Both the position numbers and the translations under genes were made by a program. From Chamaea fasciata (lineage: Eukaryota > Chordata > Aves > Passeriformes > Sylviidae), in the NCBI GenBank assembly GCA_029207755.1, contig JARCOQ010000002.1:2418001-2482000 (forward strand): 64,000 nucleotides of DNA. The letters are read 5' to 3'. Shown here piece by piece: positions 10,871 to 23,280 of the stretch (the first letter of the stretch is position 1; each line of letters begins with the position of its first letter). The notes beneath the pieces were generated by a model. It ran no database searches, had not been told where the DNA came from, and saw nothing but the letters and a program-made list of their open reading frames with translations.

Positions 10871-13149
10871 CGTGTGACACCCCCTGGTTGTCTGCTGCCT
10901 GTGTGCCACCCCATGCTAGAACAGGCGTGTGCTGCCAGGAACACAAAATACGAAATATCTACACATTGTGCATTTTCATATACCTAAAAAATAGTCATTG
11001 GGCTGTTGGTTTAGCCAGGAATTAAATGTTATCCTGGCTCCAGGTAGCCAGGACAGGCTACATTGAGCAGGATGGCTCCTGCCTCTCAAGGTTCCCGTGC
11101 AGATTGCCAGTGACAGATAGATTAGGTCTCCCCAGGAGGAGCTGATAGAAATCCGACAGGTGTATGTGGGTTTAGACATCTGTGAAAGAGAGAAAGGCCA
11201 CAGGATAAGTAATCCTGCTCTGAAAGATGGGAGCTGCTCCAGAGATCTGTGACAGGAGCAGCCTAGACAGGGATAATTTCATAGGGGGAACACAGAAATG
11301 GGGCAGCGTCAGGGGACTCTCAGGCAAGGTGGGGACAGGGCTTGTCGTGTTGGCATTTCTTGCTTTTCTCTGACTGCAAAACGCTGTCAGTGTGATTGTC
11401 CATGGAGACAAACACTGGATCTTTCTGCTTTGTTCATTCGTTTGTTCCGTTTTGATCATTCCCAGCCTCAGCTGGGAGCACTGTTAAATCTTAAATTAAA
11501 CTTCATCCCATTCCCAGCCTCCCCTGTGTCAAATCTTGCTCAGGTAAACATTGATGGCTGCATTTGTGTTTTTTGAGCCCTTCCCACTCTTAAAATGCAC
11601 AACAACTTAATAACTGCCCTTACTGCAGGCAGAACCTCTTTGAAGAGGATGCTCAGCAGCTCCCCTGCCCCATGCAACCTCCCATCAGAAAAAAATAACC
11701 CACCAAAACCCCCCAAACAACATAAAAACCACCCCAAACCAACAAAACATCCAAACAGCCAAAGCAAAAATTGTGAAATGATGGTTAAAAATGTAAGAAA
11801 CTGGAGAGGAAAGCTCAGTAAAGAAAGAAATAATGGAATTGTGGATTATGTCAGGGTAGATGCGATCACTATAATTTATGTAAGAACTAAGGGATTCCAG
11901 TACTGGTTTATGTGGCCAACATCAAAATGACCTAAAATAATTGTTTGGGGGACTTGTACAGAAAAAAATTAAGTCAATAATTTCTAACTCTTTAAATCTC
12001 AAAGGTTTGCATTTGCTTTAGTTGCACTGCTGGTAGTTAACTGCAAAAGCATTTATGGCGTAAATCACAGGTTTATATTTCTTATGGTACATGTAAACCA
12101 TCCTGAAAAGTCGTGTCATAGGTTTTATTTATTTGACCCAATTTCTAACACTGTGCACTAAAATGCACTTTTAGTTGTCTATGATTAAAAATCGGGCTCT
12201 CAAGTAATCAACACAGAGACAGAAATGCTGCTCAGAGCAGTTTTGAATATTGAATTTAAGGTCTATCTCTATTAATAAGATATGGACCTGAATTTAGCTG
12301 CCTGAAGATAGATTATCCATCATGTAAGTGCCAAATAAAAGGAAAAAGACCTCATTGTAGTTCTGTAAAAAATGGAAATGAATAAAACACCTGTTCTCTA
12401 TGTAGTGACTCCCCTAAACCAAGCATGCTGAGTGCTGCTTCATGAAAATTTCCAACTTTCTCAGCCTGTCTTTGTAGGGAAGTTCCATGTCTATGATTTC
12501 CAGCAATGATTCAAGATTTAACTGTGGAGGGGCTCTTCAAACCTCTTTATAGCCAACAAGTTATGATCAATTTTACACATCCTTCAATATAGATAAATAT
12601 TCCTCCTGGACATGTGAGTGAAAATTACACTCAAGTTCTGAATGAAATCAAATTAACCCTCGAATGTTTCCATGTTTATCTCTGTTAGAGTCTCAAAAAT
12701 TGTGAGCTCCAGCCAACAAAGTAGACAATTGCTCTATTTCTTTACAAGGTCTTTTAAGCACAAACTGTCTAATTACAAAATTACACCTAAATTATTTTTA
12801 CTTTTAACCCAAGAACTCGTGGTCTGCAATACAGATTTTTTTATTCAATTACAAGATACCACTCAAACTCATGAAGAAGAAGGTGAAAAAGAAGAACTCG
12901 GCCTACGCCTTAAATCTTCTATCTTGCTTTATATATATATATTACGATGTTCTAGAACCTCAAACTCTGAGTTTTCTATTATGTGATATTACACACTTTT
13001 ATTCAAACTACACACCTCGTGCTATCACTCAGTTTTGGAAGCTGAGTCTTAAGGTCAAATATAGTAGTTTTTTTTTGGGGGGGGGGTTAGTGCTTGTCAG
13101 CACAGAAAATCTAAATTTCTCATTGCCCAAGGTTCCAACACGTGTGTTT
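10871..13149. other. Non-coding stretch, A/C-rich patch and AT-rich remainder
   Basis: No gene is recognised. An A/C-rich low-complexity patch (runs of CCAAAACC/CAAACAAC type) lies at about 11690-11765 and accounts for the lysine/proline-rich frame there (11595-11930). A short (TA)n run is at about 12930-12943. A T9G10-type homopolymer junction lies near 13068-13087. Confidence 0.55.
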
Positions 13150-13350
13150 AATGTGCAGAGCTGGGGCTGAGGCAGCAGCGCAGGAGCGCTCCCGGCCGTC
13201 CTGCGTGTCTCTAAAATTCTTTAGTATTCACATTGGAGCTGCCCGGCACGAAAGGAGAACCCCAGAACAGCGGTCCCGGTAATTGCCCCGCTGCCTACCC
13301 GGCCATTCACTCCCCGGCCGTGAGAAGCGCAGGGAGGCAAGGACAAAGTT
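13150..13350. promoter_or_regulatory. Short CpG-rich patch
   Basis: About 200 bases are clearly richer in G+C and CpG than the AT-rich flanks. Words include GCGCAGGAGCGCTCCCGGCCG, a perfect 10-base palindrome GGAGCGCTCC (13183-13192), CCCGGTAATTGCCCCG and CCCCGGCCGTGAG. It could be a small orphan CpG island, an enhancer, or the first exon or promoter of an unannotated transcript. No recognisable protein start is present. Confidence 0.35.
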
Positions 13351-14684
13351 GCCAAAAGTCAGCCATGCTCAGAGGGTTTGCAAGTGTGATAATGACCTGG
13401 AGATGATCTGATTTTTTTTGTAAAGAGAGGCTGGTTCTGCGATTGTCATCACCGCAGTCTCACATCAGAAAAGGCTTGCCTTTTTTTTTTTTTTTTTTCA
13501 TTTATGCGTCTCCCCTGCCTTTCTTCTGTTCTGCCAGCCACTTTCCCCATACTCCTAAACAACACGGAGTACAAACGCTAATTCTAATTCCCAGTGTGTC
13601 CAACAATCGGAGTAGGATGAGTTGGGAACAAGTTTTAGTCCAGACTTTTCTGCTGATTTTGTGAAATCTATTTCTTCTTCTGTGAAACAGGAAAGATTCA
13701 TCATTGCGGATGATTTTTAAATGAATGCTGATGTACAGGTTGGCACTAGAAATAATATTTGTTTATCATGACAGTTGAAGTTTGTTTGTACTTTGAAGTT
13801 TTGCCTTTTCATGTGAGTGCCATGATTTTGTATGCTTAGAAAGCTCTCAAAAAACCCCATCCTTTTTTCATGCAAATTTCTTTAAAACGTCTGAGTCCGT
13901 GCAGAATATCTTTAAGAAAGCTTTAACTCTTCCACTCTTTTTTTTTGTCTGAAAATAATTTAAAAACTACTATTAGCTTGCATTTTGTGTTAATTTTATT
14001 TGAAAACAAACGAGCTTTAAACAAATACGTAAACCAAACAACTAGTTCAAGTAACTGAATAAGCCACCAACAATGCTTTTAAAATCTGCTGCCAGTTTTG
14101 GTTGTTTTAGCAGCTGAAATGAACATGGAGGAAATATTTGGTGTTAGGAGTTACCTGTGGCTTGACTTAAGTACAGCCTCTACTGTATTTCAGACTGAGC
14201 TCCTTTTTTTTTATCCCAGACACATTAGACCAGGGTCCTAAAAATTTTCTTGCTGGGGTCCACATGAATTTTGTGCTGTTTTAGTTCCTGGCTTAATACC
14301 TGTAATTTCACTCAAAGACTAAAAAATTCATCTGAAGCTGAAGAAATATCTTAGAAACAATTTTAGGCTTTCATTTTCTTCTATCATCCTGATTTATGGA
14401 TACTGAATAGAGTTCAGAATATTAAACACTCATATCAATAGAATAACAGTGAGAAAAATAAGTAAAAAGAAAAAAAAAAAAGCACACCTGTGTTCTGAAG
14501 CAAAGATTTGCAGGTTTTGAGATATATCAATAAATTACCTCTGCTGAATAATTTAAGCCTTATCTCCCAACACATTACAGTTAGTGTGGATGTTTAATTT
14601 TATGTAAAGTGAACACAGCAGCTTTGTCTTCTGCTCTAGGAGGGATTTTTCATGGCACCGTCAGCACCAGAGCAGAGGAGATCG
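13351..14684. other. Non-coding, AT-rich stretch
   Basis: No gene is recognised. It contains a T18 tract (13481-13498) and an A12 tract (14470-14481). The 73-codon frame crossing the T18 tract owes its phenylalanine run to the homopolymer. Confidence 0.55.
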
Positions 14685-14990
14685 CAGAATCCCGGAGTGG
14701 GTCACCTGCTCCATCAGAGCCATCCCAGAGCACACAGCACAGGACTGTGCCCAGAAAGTTCTGGAATATCTCCAGTGAAGGAGAATCTTCACCTCCCTGG
14801 GCAACCTGTCCCAGTGCTCGGTCACTGCGCAGGAAAGTCCTTCCTCATATTCAGGTGGACCCCCCCGTGCATCAGTTTCTGCCTTTTCCTCTTGTCTTTG
14901 CTTGGCTCCTGACATCCTCCTGACACCCTTTCCTTCTGATCCTGATGGGCATTGAAGAGGTCCCCTCTCAGTCCCCTGGATGTCCTGAGC
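14685..14990 (-). mobile_element. Degraded CR1-like LINE fragment
   Basis: Read on the minus strand, this resembles part of the 3' portion of an avian CR1 retrotransposon. Diagnostic plus-strand phrases in consensus order are AATATCTCCAGTGAAGGAGA, TCCCTGGGCAACCTGT followed by a CCAGTGCTCGGTCAC-type word, a TCCTTCCTCAT word, and GGCATTGAAGAGGTCCCCTC. The copy is diverged and has lost the CR1 3' terminal repeats, so it is an old truncated insertion. Reading frames through it are shadows of the decayed element. Boundaries are approximate. Confidence 0.75.
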
Positions 14991-15999
14991 TCTGAGCAGA
15001 ACTTCCAGTGCCTGGCTGCGTCACCCCACCAGGATGTGTGTTCTGTGCATTAGGGAACAACCCGACACACTGCCTGTAAAAGCACACGGTCTTGGCCACT
15101 TTCACTGGCCTTAGGGTTATGCTGTCATTTCATACAGAAGGTTGGAAATGGTATTTAGCAGCCAGAGCTTCCAAAAATCATTAAAATTTAATTTGCTTTT
15201 GGGGAGGGAGGCGTAAAGCACAGGAGATTATGTTCAGTTTATGAGCCCTGACCTTTCCTGCTTAGCCATTTCTCCAGTTTAATTTTGGTTCATGAAGTGC
15301 ATATTTCATATGGCTCTGGTTATTATTACCTACTTCTTATTTTATTATTACTTGAATGTATATGGGAGGCTATCATTTCCTTTATTGCTGTGGGAGACAG
15401 CATCCTGGATCAGGCAGGAAGTGCATGGGGGAAACAGTTAAACGTTCTCCGTGCTGAGACTGCAGCCAGCTTCAGGAGAGGGAGCTGAACAGATGCTCTG
15501 CACCTTCAGACGTGTTCCTGCCATCAGTGCTGAGAGGACATCAAGGTTTTTAACAGCAAAATGTCTGGGCTCCCTCAAGCCCTGCTGATTTCCCAACCAT
15601 CTGAGCGGATGTAGGACCAGTCACTTAAAGACTCTATCTGCAGCTGAGTGATGTTTCCCTTTTTCCCAGTGCTTTTGTAGCTGCTCAGTAATGATCATCA
15701 TGGGTCACTGTTTATTATCCCAGCTTCACAGCAATGTTATTTTTCACAGCCCCCCACACGACTGTTTTCATTCCATTCTCTCTTTCCTTTTTGGCTTTGA
15801 ACCCTTCTTAATCCAGGACAGAGAAAAAGCGCCAAACAATAAAAAAATAATTAAAAAAAAGCAACCGTCCCCAGCCAAAATTGTGTGCCTGGCTAGTAGT
15901 GAGATCCCTAAAACTGAGTGGAAAGACGTGGCCCTATCTCTTAATGTACGCAATTTCTTCCAAAGTCTCTCCCCCGCTGCCCCTAACCAGCACTGAGCA
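14991..15999. other. Non-coding stretch
   Basis: No gene or clear repeat is recognised. The largest frame is 101 codons (15691-15996, plus) and contains a lysine run from a local A-rich tract (about 15840-15860). Confidence 0.55.
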
Positions 16000-16480
16000 A
16001 GCAGACAAAGATAAACCACCCGATTAAAGGAGCTTTAAGCTGTGAAGTCCTTGTACCTGCACCCATGGTCAAACCTCCCGAGATAAAAAGAGCCAGAGAG
16101 GGGTCAAGACTAATGAGCAGGTCTAAAACATGCAGCTGGCAGAACACTGAGTAAATATATCGTGGTGTTGAACAATATGAAGATAGTGCCACGACTGCTC
16201 TGTGCGTTCTGCACGGCGTGTGTACGTGTGGGAGGGTCTCCTTTAGGCAGAGAAGGAGAGAGGAAGAGGATCAGAACCAGCAGGGCTTGCGTTGCCTCTT
16301 CTTTAGACAACAGGCTTCCATCTCTCCATTTAGCATTTCCCAGCAAATTAATGAAGGGAGGAAAGGTGAAAGGAACTCAGTAAATAAGTCTGAAATCAAC
16401 TCTCACAGTGCCTCGTGGAGCTGCAGGCAGGTGATTAAAGGCCTCCTTTCATCAATATTTGATTGACACCAGGGGTTCTT
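16000..16480. promoter_or_regulatory. Candidate conserved non-coding element
   Basis: Repeat-free, balanced sequence has isolated CpGs (CCCGAGATAAAAAG, AATATATCGTGGTG, GTGCCACGACTG) and words such as GACTAATGAGCAGG, CAAATTAATGAAGG and CAATATTTGATTGAC. Overlapping frames up to 83 codons occur on both strands, and none is recognisable. Enhancer identity is inferred from texture. Confidence 0.33.
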
Positions 16481-17939
16481 CATTTTAAGTAATTTCTCCC
16501 TGTGTCTTGACAGGTGGGTTGGCTGCACAGCAGCCACCAGCACACAGCCCTTCAGTGCTGGCACTGTGACTGGCAAACTGAACATTCCTGCACACAGATT
16601 TGTGCTGGGTTTGACCACCTTCCCTCACAGCAGAACACACAAAGCTGTTCAAAGCAGCAGCACCGGTAGAGCTGCAGGTACCTGGAGTTGCAACAGGACA
16701 AACTGCACCAAAATCCCTTGGAAAACATTCCCTTCTTTGGGAACTGCTGTTATGACGTTCTAATATCAGCCACAGCCCATCTTTAGTAAATTTCTGTGCA
16801 CCTGAGCTAGCCAAGGATGGTGAGACTACAGAGCTTGGATAGCTTGGTTTGAAAGAATCTTAATCAGGAATAAGCACAACAGACAAATAGTTGGTGCCCT
16901 GCGAGCTCTGCAGCCTTTTGGATCCAAATTTTTTTTTTCTTAAGATCTCCCTGTTTCAAAGGTTTTCATTCTCCCTCAGAAAAATAATTAAGTGCTGTGT
17001 AAAATCGGAGTGGTTCGTAGTTCATGAACAAATGTCTGAATTGGGAGCTGACACTGGAAAATTTTTAAGGAGCTAGAAGGCTTTGCTTTTCAAATCTAGT
17101 TTAGTGAATTCCGTGTCACGTTAAAACGACGTTTCTGGACATTTTATTGACATCTAGCCGCTGTGCAGGGCTTGTGATGATGAAGCTTGAAGCAGCAGTG
17201 CCTTTATTAACAGGAGTTCTTTTGGAGAAACTCAGAAATTGGGGAGCTGCACAGGACTTTAAATTAGCCACTGACCACCGTTTATTTGTGAGAACATTAC
17301 AGGTGAACCCTAAGGCTGATTCTTTCCCACTGCTTTTGGCTGAGGCTGTCTTGGAGTGGGAGGAGAGCATGAACTTGTTTAACTCACTCAGCGTTGTTTG
17401 GTTTGAGCGGAGAGACGCCGTGAGGGGCACGGGACGGAGAACAAAGCATTCCTCTTCCCGTGACACTGAGAATGTGCTGCTTCCCTCCGCAGCCAAGTTC
17501 AACGTCAGCACAGATGTCCTCTGTAAATATAACCAAGTGTCCTCCTGCCTCTTGCTCCCTGAGCATCTATGTCAACTGTGTTCACCTTTTCTGATGTAGA
17601 GATCTCTTTGTTTAAGCAAGCAGTGGAAATAAACGTCTAGGAAGTTAGCAGAGTCCCCATCAGTGAAATTCTGCAGATAAACCCAAACGAACTTCTGTGA
17701 GGAATGGCACAGCTCAGTCTGATTTTGCAGATTTCTCTGATTTCACAGAAAGGATTCTTTCTACCGATGCAACTGAGCAAGCAGGCAGCGTCAAAACTTG
17801 AGATTTGACCATCAGGGTGTAACCAAGCCAGATATTTAGGATTTAAAATTGCCCTTAACTCTGTTAATTTCAGTGGCATTGACGCAGCAATGCAGCACTT
17901 CTAAAAGCAAGCAAATAAACCAAACAGTGCTACCTGGAA
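16481..17939. other. Non-coding stretch with overlapping chance frames
   Basis: A 150-codon plus frame (17147-17599) and a 131-codon minus frame (17116-17511) overlap almost completely. Neither resembles a known protein. A good acceptor-like sequence (CTTCCCTCCGCAG) ends near 17493, followed by an open frame of common codons, with a donor-like GTAAAT about 30 bases later. This is weak evidence for a micro-exon. Confidence 0.45.
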
Positions 17940-18260
17940 ATTGTCTTCGTTTAAACTAAATTTTTGACATCTCTTTTCGGAGTTGTTCCCATCCTCCTCT
18001 GCCAGTGCGCCGTGCAGCCTCAGAGACTGGGTCAATGAAGGGGCACATTGTGTATCTTCAAAAGAGATCGATTGCAGTCCCCCGAAGACTGGGCTGCATT
18101 ACCATTACAGAAGATCTCTAATCAGCAGCAACTTGCTATCCTGCATTGGGCACGTGGAATTTATCTCCCTGCATTAGCCCCTCGTTCAAAAATCCCACCG
18201 ATCTCCAGCTACCCGTGTGGAGGATTGAGTCAGATTACGTTTTTACCTTGCTGAACCTGG
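17940..18260. promoter_or_regulatory. Candidate conserved non-coding element
   Basis: A dense block without homopolymers retains CpGs (TTTTCGGAG, GTGCGCCGTGC, GAGATCGATTGCAG, CCCCCGAAGAC, GGGCACGTGGAATT). A CACGTG E-box lies near 18151. CpG retention in single-copy AT-balanced sequence is a common property of deeply conserved elements. The overlapping 64- and 68-codon frames are in different phases and unrecognisable. Confidence 0.38.
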
Positions 18261-21200
18261 GGCAAAGTGTGGCTCAGACACTGGGGGATGCTGGAGTCTG
18301 AAATAAGCAGGAATTTTTTCTCTTTTCCCCCTCATTTTGCAAGGAAAATAGAAATCGTGAGAACTAAACTAGCTTTTATTAGATGCAGAAATTTGAGTGA
18401 TACAATTTATCCACATTCAAGGTGTTCTTCATATTAATATTAGACAACAATTTCAGGCAGCTGGCTACTATAGCTACTGTGTACTTATTTGACTTTTAGT
18501 TTAGTTATTAGATGCCCACTCGTGGTGACATTTTGCTACCTGCTTGCCAAATATATTTACATTCAGCCATTTCTTTTTTAAACAAGAGGAGAGAAAAATG
18601 GGAGGAGCACAAAACACAGCGACTTTCCAAGATCGCCGGGTTTAAAATGCAAACTTTATTAATCAGATGATTTGTTGCAGTCACCACAGGGACAACTGCA
18701 CTCCCAGCTCACCCTGGCATCCTCTGGAATAAATAACCCCAGAATCCATCACCCCTCAGCTGACTCGCACTCTGTTCCCGCCACGCAGAGGCTGGGCTTC
18801 CCTGTGATTTATCACAGCTGCCTCAGCAGCCCTAGAAACAATATTCATGATAACTAACTACTAAATTACCTCCATGAAGTAAAACGTGGACGTGGAAGGG
18901 AACCACAAAGAAGCAGATACAACTCCAGTCATGGTCTGTATCCATGCCAGCCTCGTTCCCCCTCTGGTTTGCCACTTCTTTTTAATTTCTTCTTGCCTCT
19001 TGTCCCTGTGGTTTGCCTTCTTGGTCAGGCTGCCTCTGCAAAAACTGCTGCCCGTGTCCACCTGGAGAGCCCACGAGGTTTAACCCACTCCCTTTTCCAT
19101 GGCCTCATCTCCCCACCACCTCTGAGACAGCTTTTAATTAATCTAGGGAGCCTTTCCATCCCTGAGCTACCGCTCTGAAAAAAACAGGGAAACCCTGGAA
19201 TCACATTCCCCCAACAGCAGCATGGAAACAGGATCCCCTGCACTACCAGACCACATATTCATAAAATAGTTACACAGCAACGCTGCACTGAACCCTAGAT
19301 CAATAATGTTTCTCTTAGCAGACTCCTTGATCAAAAGAATAAATGGTTTCAGGTACAGCACTGATTCAAAATTCTATTTTCATCCGTGTACTTGGATACG
19401 TGCATTGTATTCTACAGTGGATAAATGCAGTGTTGAACTGCTGGGACCAGCAGAAATATTGTTTGTCTGTCATGATGATGATACCAGCAGATATTAAGTG
19501 GTTAGCAGTATGCAAAGTCCAGAAGTACTAATCTGTCATCTTGCAGCAAATGCGGCCTCAATACCATATGCAGAGATTGTATTATAATAATTTCCTCAGT
19601 TTTCCCAGGTGTATGAGTGATTTTAATACCACTTGCTCTAAAAGTTAGGGAATTTGCTAATAAAAAGTAATCTTTATGAATTTATTCATAAGTCAGATGT
19701 GGCACAGAAATTTAGGTTCTGTGGAAAAAAAACCACTTCTAGAAAAAGATAATAATGAATAAAAGAAATCCACAGTTACATCATTTTCTCAGTGAGGAAG
19801 GTATGTTTGAAAGTCAAAAGCTTGCGTCTGCAAGTTGGAAATTGATGCCAGTTCTTTTCCTGCCTCCATTTCCCTTAGGCTGAGGGAAGTTTCTTATCCT
19901 GCTTAAAGCAGATGATTTTGAGAAAAGGTTTGGTCAGCCTCCTTAACACCCAGCTGATCTACTGGGCTGAAGTTTATGAGTTAAGGAATGGATGTAGTCA
20001 TCTCTTTTAGACAAAGACAAGATGTTCTGTCTTGGGTAGCGTGTATCTTTTTAAACTTTATTTTTAGTACAGAATCCTTTTTCAAACTCAGGCTGTAAGC
20101 TACCTTTGATAAAGTAAAGGTTCTGGGGTTTTTTTTCATCCTGCCCTAGTAGCCACTGTTCATTGCACAGAGAACTTTCTAAAGTGCACAGCCGGGAACT
20201 GTGTCCTGTTTCTTGATTCTGTCTCACTTTACCCTTGTCTTGTGGAAATGAGGGGTTTGTATTTTGTTACTACACACGGAAGATGAGAATTCTAACTGAT
20301 TTGCAATTAGAATGGGAATAGGGAAGCTATAAATACATTAATGTCCACCAATTAATTTTGACAAACACGTTCCAATATCCCACGTAGCACAGGCACACAG
20401 CTGTGCTGTTGTTTTCAGGGCTGTGCTGTACCTGATGTGGCCAGAGCAGGTTTGGTGTGCAGTGTCTGGACAAATGGAAGGCCCAAAGCGGACATAAAAC
20501 AGGTTTAAAGCTCGGTAACATCTGAACACTGTTTCCTGCCTCTAGTTCTCATTTTTATATTTGGCATAAGCTGCCATGACCTCTGCTGCTATCCTTTAAC
20601 GGGATAACTTTATAGCAGTGAGGCTGATCTGGCCTCAGACGTCTCAAACTTCTACTGAATTCCACTCGCACCATATGTGTCTGTAATTGTGTGTGTTGAT
20701 TTAGTGCTGTGGGCTCTAATCCCGCTCTCTCCACCTTCCCATCCCAAAAGAGCTCACGGAGTTCACTTGCACTACTTAATTAAAGACTTTATTACACATA
20801 GCTGGCTGTAACCAGGGTTGTTACAGCCTCTCTCCCTTCCCCCCTCACCCTGATTTTTCTACCAGTAAATGTCCAGCAGTTTCTGTCGCAAGTGCCTAGA
20901 ATATTTAATCCTAGCTTGAGCATTCCAGACTCAAGAAATGCATCTCTTAAAATCAGATATGTAGCTTCAGAGACATGTGGGCTTAGTCCTAGTAGCAAGT
21001 CGACTTGGAAAATCAATCATATTTTAAGGGGCTTGGTACACAGATGACGGGGGAGGTACAACTGACACCAAAGAAGGCTCCAAGCACCAGCACCTTGTTA
21101 TCTAAAAGCGTCTCATACCTTTTCTATGTAGCCTCCCATGGGCAGCTCCAAGTCTTTCTCTCCTTCTTCTCTCTTCCTTCTGTAATTCCAACTCATTCCT

Positions 21201-23130
21201 TCCTGGCCCTAGCACAGCCACCTAACCCTGTCTGTCCCTGGCACAACCTCCTGTCCCTTCCTCCTCACAACACCAGCAGACTCTGACTAAATCCCCTCCC
21301 AGCTCACTCACTCACTCTTCACACCCATAGCTGGGAGGGCAAAGGCTGTTCCCACTCTTTAGTAATTAACAAATCTGCAATGTATCTTGGGCAAGACTGC
21401 CTTCAGCACCATCTCTATCTGTCTCCCCACACACAGAGGTGCCTTTTTCCATGGAAAATTTATTAGGGTTCTGCAGGTTTTAAAACTTCAAAGGCAGGTT
21501 CCACAAGAAGAGTACAAGGAAATATCTTTTTCCCTCTGTTTTTCTGTTCGAGATGGTGATGGACCTCTCCATTCCCACTTCGTTCCCACATTTCTGTAAA
21601 CACAGACCCTGACTCTTGAAATTTCATTTTAAAACAAATACTTTTGTCAGGAAAAAAACCCCAAAACAACTCCTTACTCATCTTCGTATTTCACTTGTTT
21701 GAGGTGTACACAGATACTCCCTTTCCTTGCAGTGAAGAGGAAAAATGTTACTTCTACATTTGGTATTCTGGCACCTTCAAAACACGCTCATCAGAATTAA
21801 TCTCTGTATAATTACCAGTTGCGTTTTAAGCTCTGGAAATATCTTGTCACCACAAATTCTGCAATACAAAATTTATTGTATTAATTATTCACTTTGTCAA
21901 GGAATGGTTGGAGCCCAGCTTTCCTTACCAAACAAAAATCAACCAGTCGTCTGTAAAAAAATCTGTTTATTTCTTTGTTCTTTCACTATTTATTGCTCAT
22001 TGCCTCTTTTGCTGCCTTAACCATCAATCCATCTGTGAACTTTCACTGTCATAGGAGCATCATTAATGCTGAGACATGATAACCATAAGAACCAGCGAGG
22101 TTATTTCCCTGAAACAAAAAAAAAATAGTGCCCAGTCTAGAAGGTGCAGCTTTGTATTGATCCTTTGCCACAAATAAAAAGAAGAAAAAAAAGAGAAAAT
22201 ATTTAAAACACTGGCTGTGCTGAATCTTTCAGTTGTATGCATGTTCAGTTGTTGGCATCCTCTTGAGGCACGTCATCAGTCATGGCTTTCTGTATTAAAA
22301 AGGTGGGATAGTGATGTATTTTCTGTAGGTAAACACCTTCAATAGATTAATAGGGGAGTCTATAGAGAAAAAGTGTCTGCTGCTATATAAAGGAAAGGGT
22401 TAAACGTGGAGAAATTTGGTTTATTCTCTAATGCGACATGTGGCCTCTGCAAATCAAAGCAGGAAGCATCATGGAGCTTGGAAAATGATGAAACCACAAG
22501 TCATTTTTAACTAATTCCTCTATGCCCCGTCACTGAATTTTACAGGATACAGCAGAAAAAAACCCCACCATGTGGTTTCACTTAAACATGTGTTGGCTTT
22601 CCTAGGGGAACCCCACAAAGCAAATAAGTGCGAAGAGGACAAGATTTGGAGTCTTGCTTGGTACTGACATATCCCATGTCCCTTTCTGTGCTGGACTCCA
22701 AAATCCAGTAGTTCAGGGAGACCCACAAAGGCAGCAGGGAAATAGAAATACAACTCCATGCCAATAAAAATATGGAGGAAGAATTGGTGTTCGCTTCACT
22801 TTCTTGCCCCTACAGTTACCTCTGGCTGCTGCCAAGACCCAGATCTAGGTTAGAAGGTACCCTGGAGGTCTTGGCTAACAATTTATTTTTTCCTCCATTA
22901 AATTAAAATATCTGTCTGCCCTGCCACACTTCTGTTTCATATCTCTGTGATGAAAACACGAACTTGTTCAGAGCACTTATCACATAGATAAGCAGGTAAT
23001 TTATATCAAGACCGAGACAGCTTCTGAAGGTGTTTGTGTACAGAGCCTTTTGCAGGGGAGTCCTCATTTCTGGGTGGGCCTTTGTGTGTGGCAATGATTT
23101 TGAAAGCTGGAGCGCAACTCTGAATTAGAT
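18261..23130. other. Long non-coding stretch
   Basis: No gene is recognised. The largest frames are under 100 codons. A CNE-like subregion at about 20540-20790 includes the hairpin at 20586-20618. A pyrimidine-rich subregion lies at about 21110-21310. The rest is AT-rich sequence with short A-runs, for example near 22115 and 22180. Confidence 0.5.
20586..20618. repeat. Short inverted repeat
   Basis: CTGCTAT (20586-20592) and ATAGCAG (20612-20618) form a perfect 7-bp stem around a 19-base loop. The loop region also allows an alternative small TATCC/GGATA stem. It sits in repeat-free sequence. Function is unknown. Confidence 0.5.
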
Positions 23131-23280
23131 GGGAGGTTTTTTGGGGGGGGGAGTTAGATTTTTTTGGGGGGGGGGGTTGGTTTTTGTTTTGTGGTGGGTT
23201 GTTTTTGGTTTTTTTTTTTTGTTTTTTTTTTTTGTTTTTTTTTTTTTTTTTTTTTTTGTTTTGTTTTTTTTTTTTTTTTG
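23131..23280 (+). repeat. Compound G/T low-complexity tract
   Basis: G9 (23143-23151) and G11 (23166-23176) blocks are separated by short T-rich spacers, then followed by about 100 bases of nearly pure T interrupted by single G. The plus-strand 61-codon phenylalanine-rich frame here is an artefact of the tract. The G blocks could form G-quadruplex-like structure; assembly length in this tract may be unreliable. Confidence 0.9.

Noticed and set aside
17116..17599. Overlapping 150-codon plus and 131-codon minus frames
   Set aside because: They occupy the same DNA on opposite strands and neither resembles a known protein; a locally stop-poor segment explains both.
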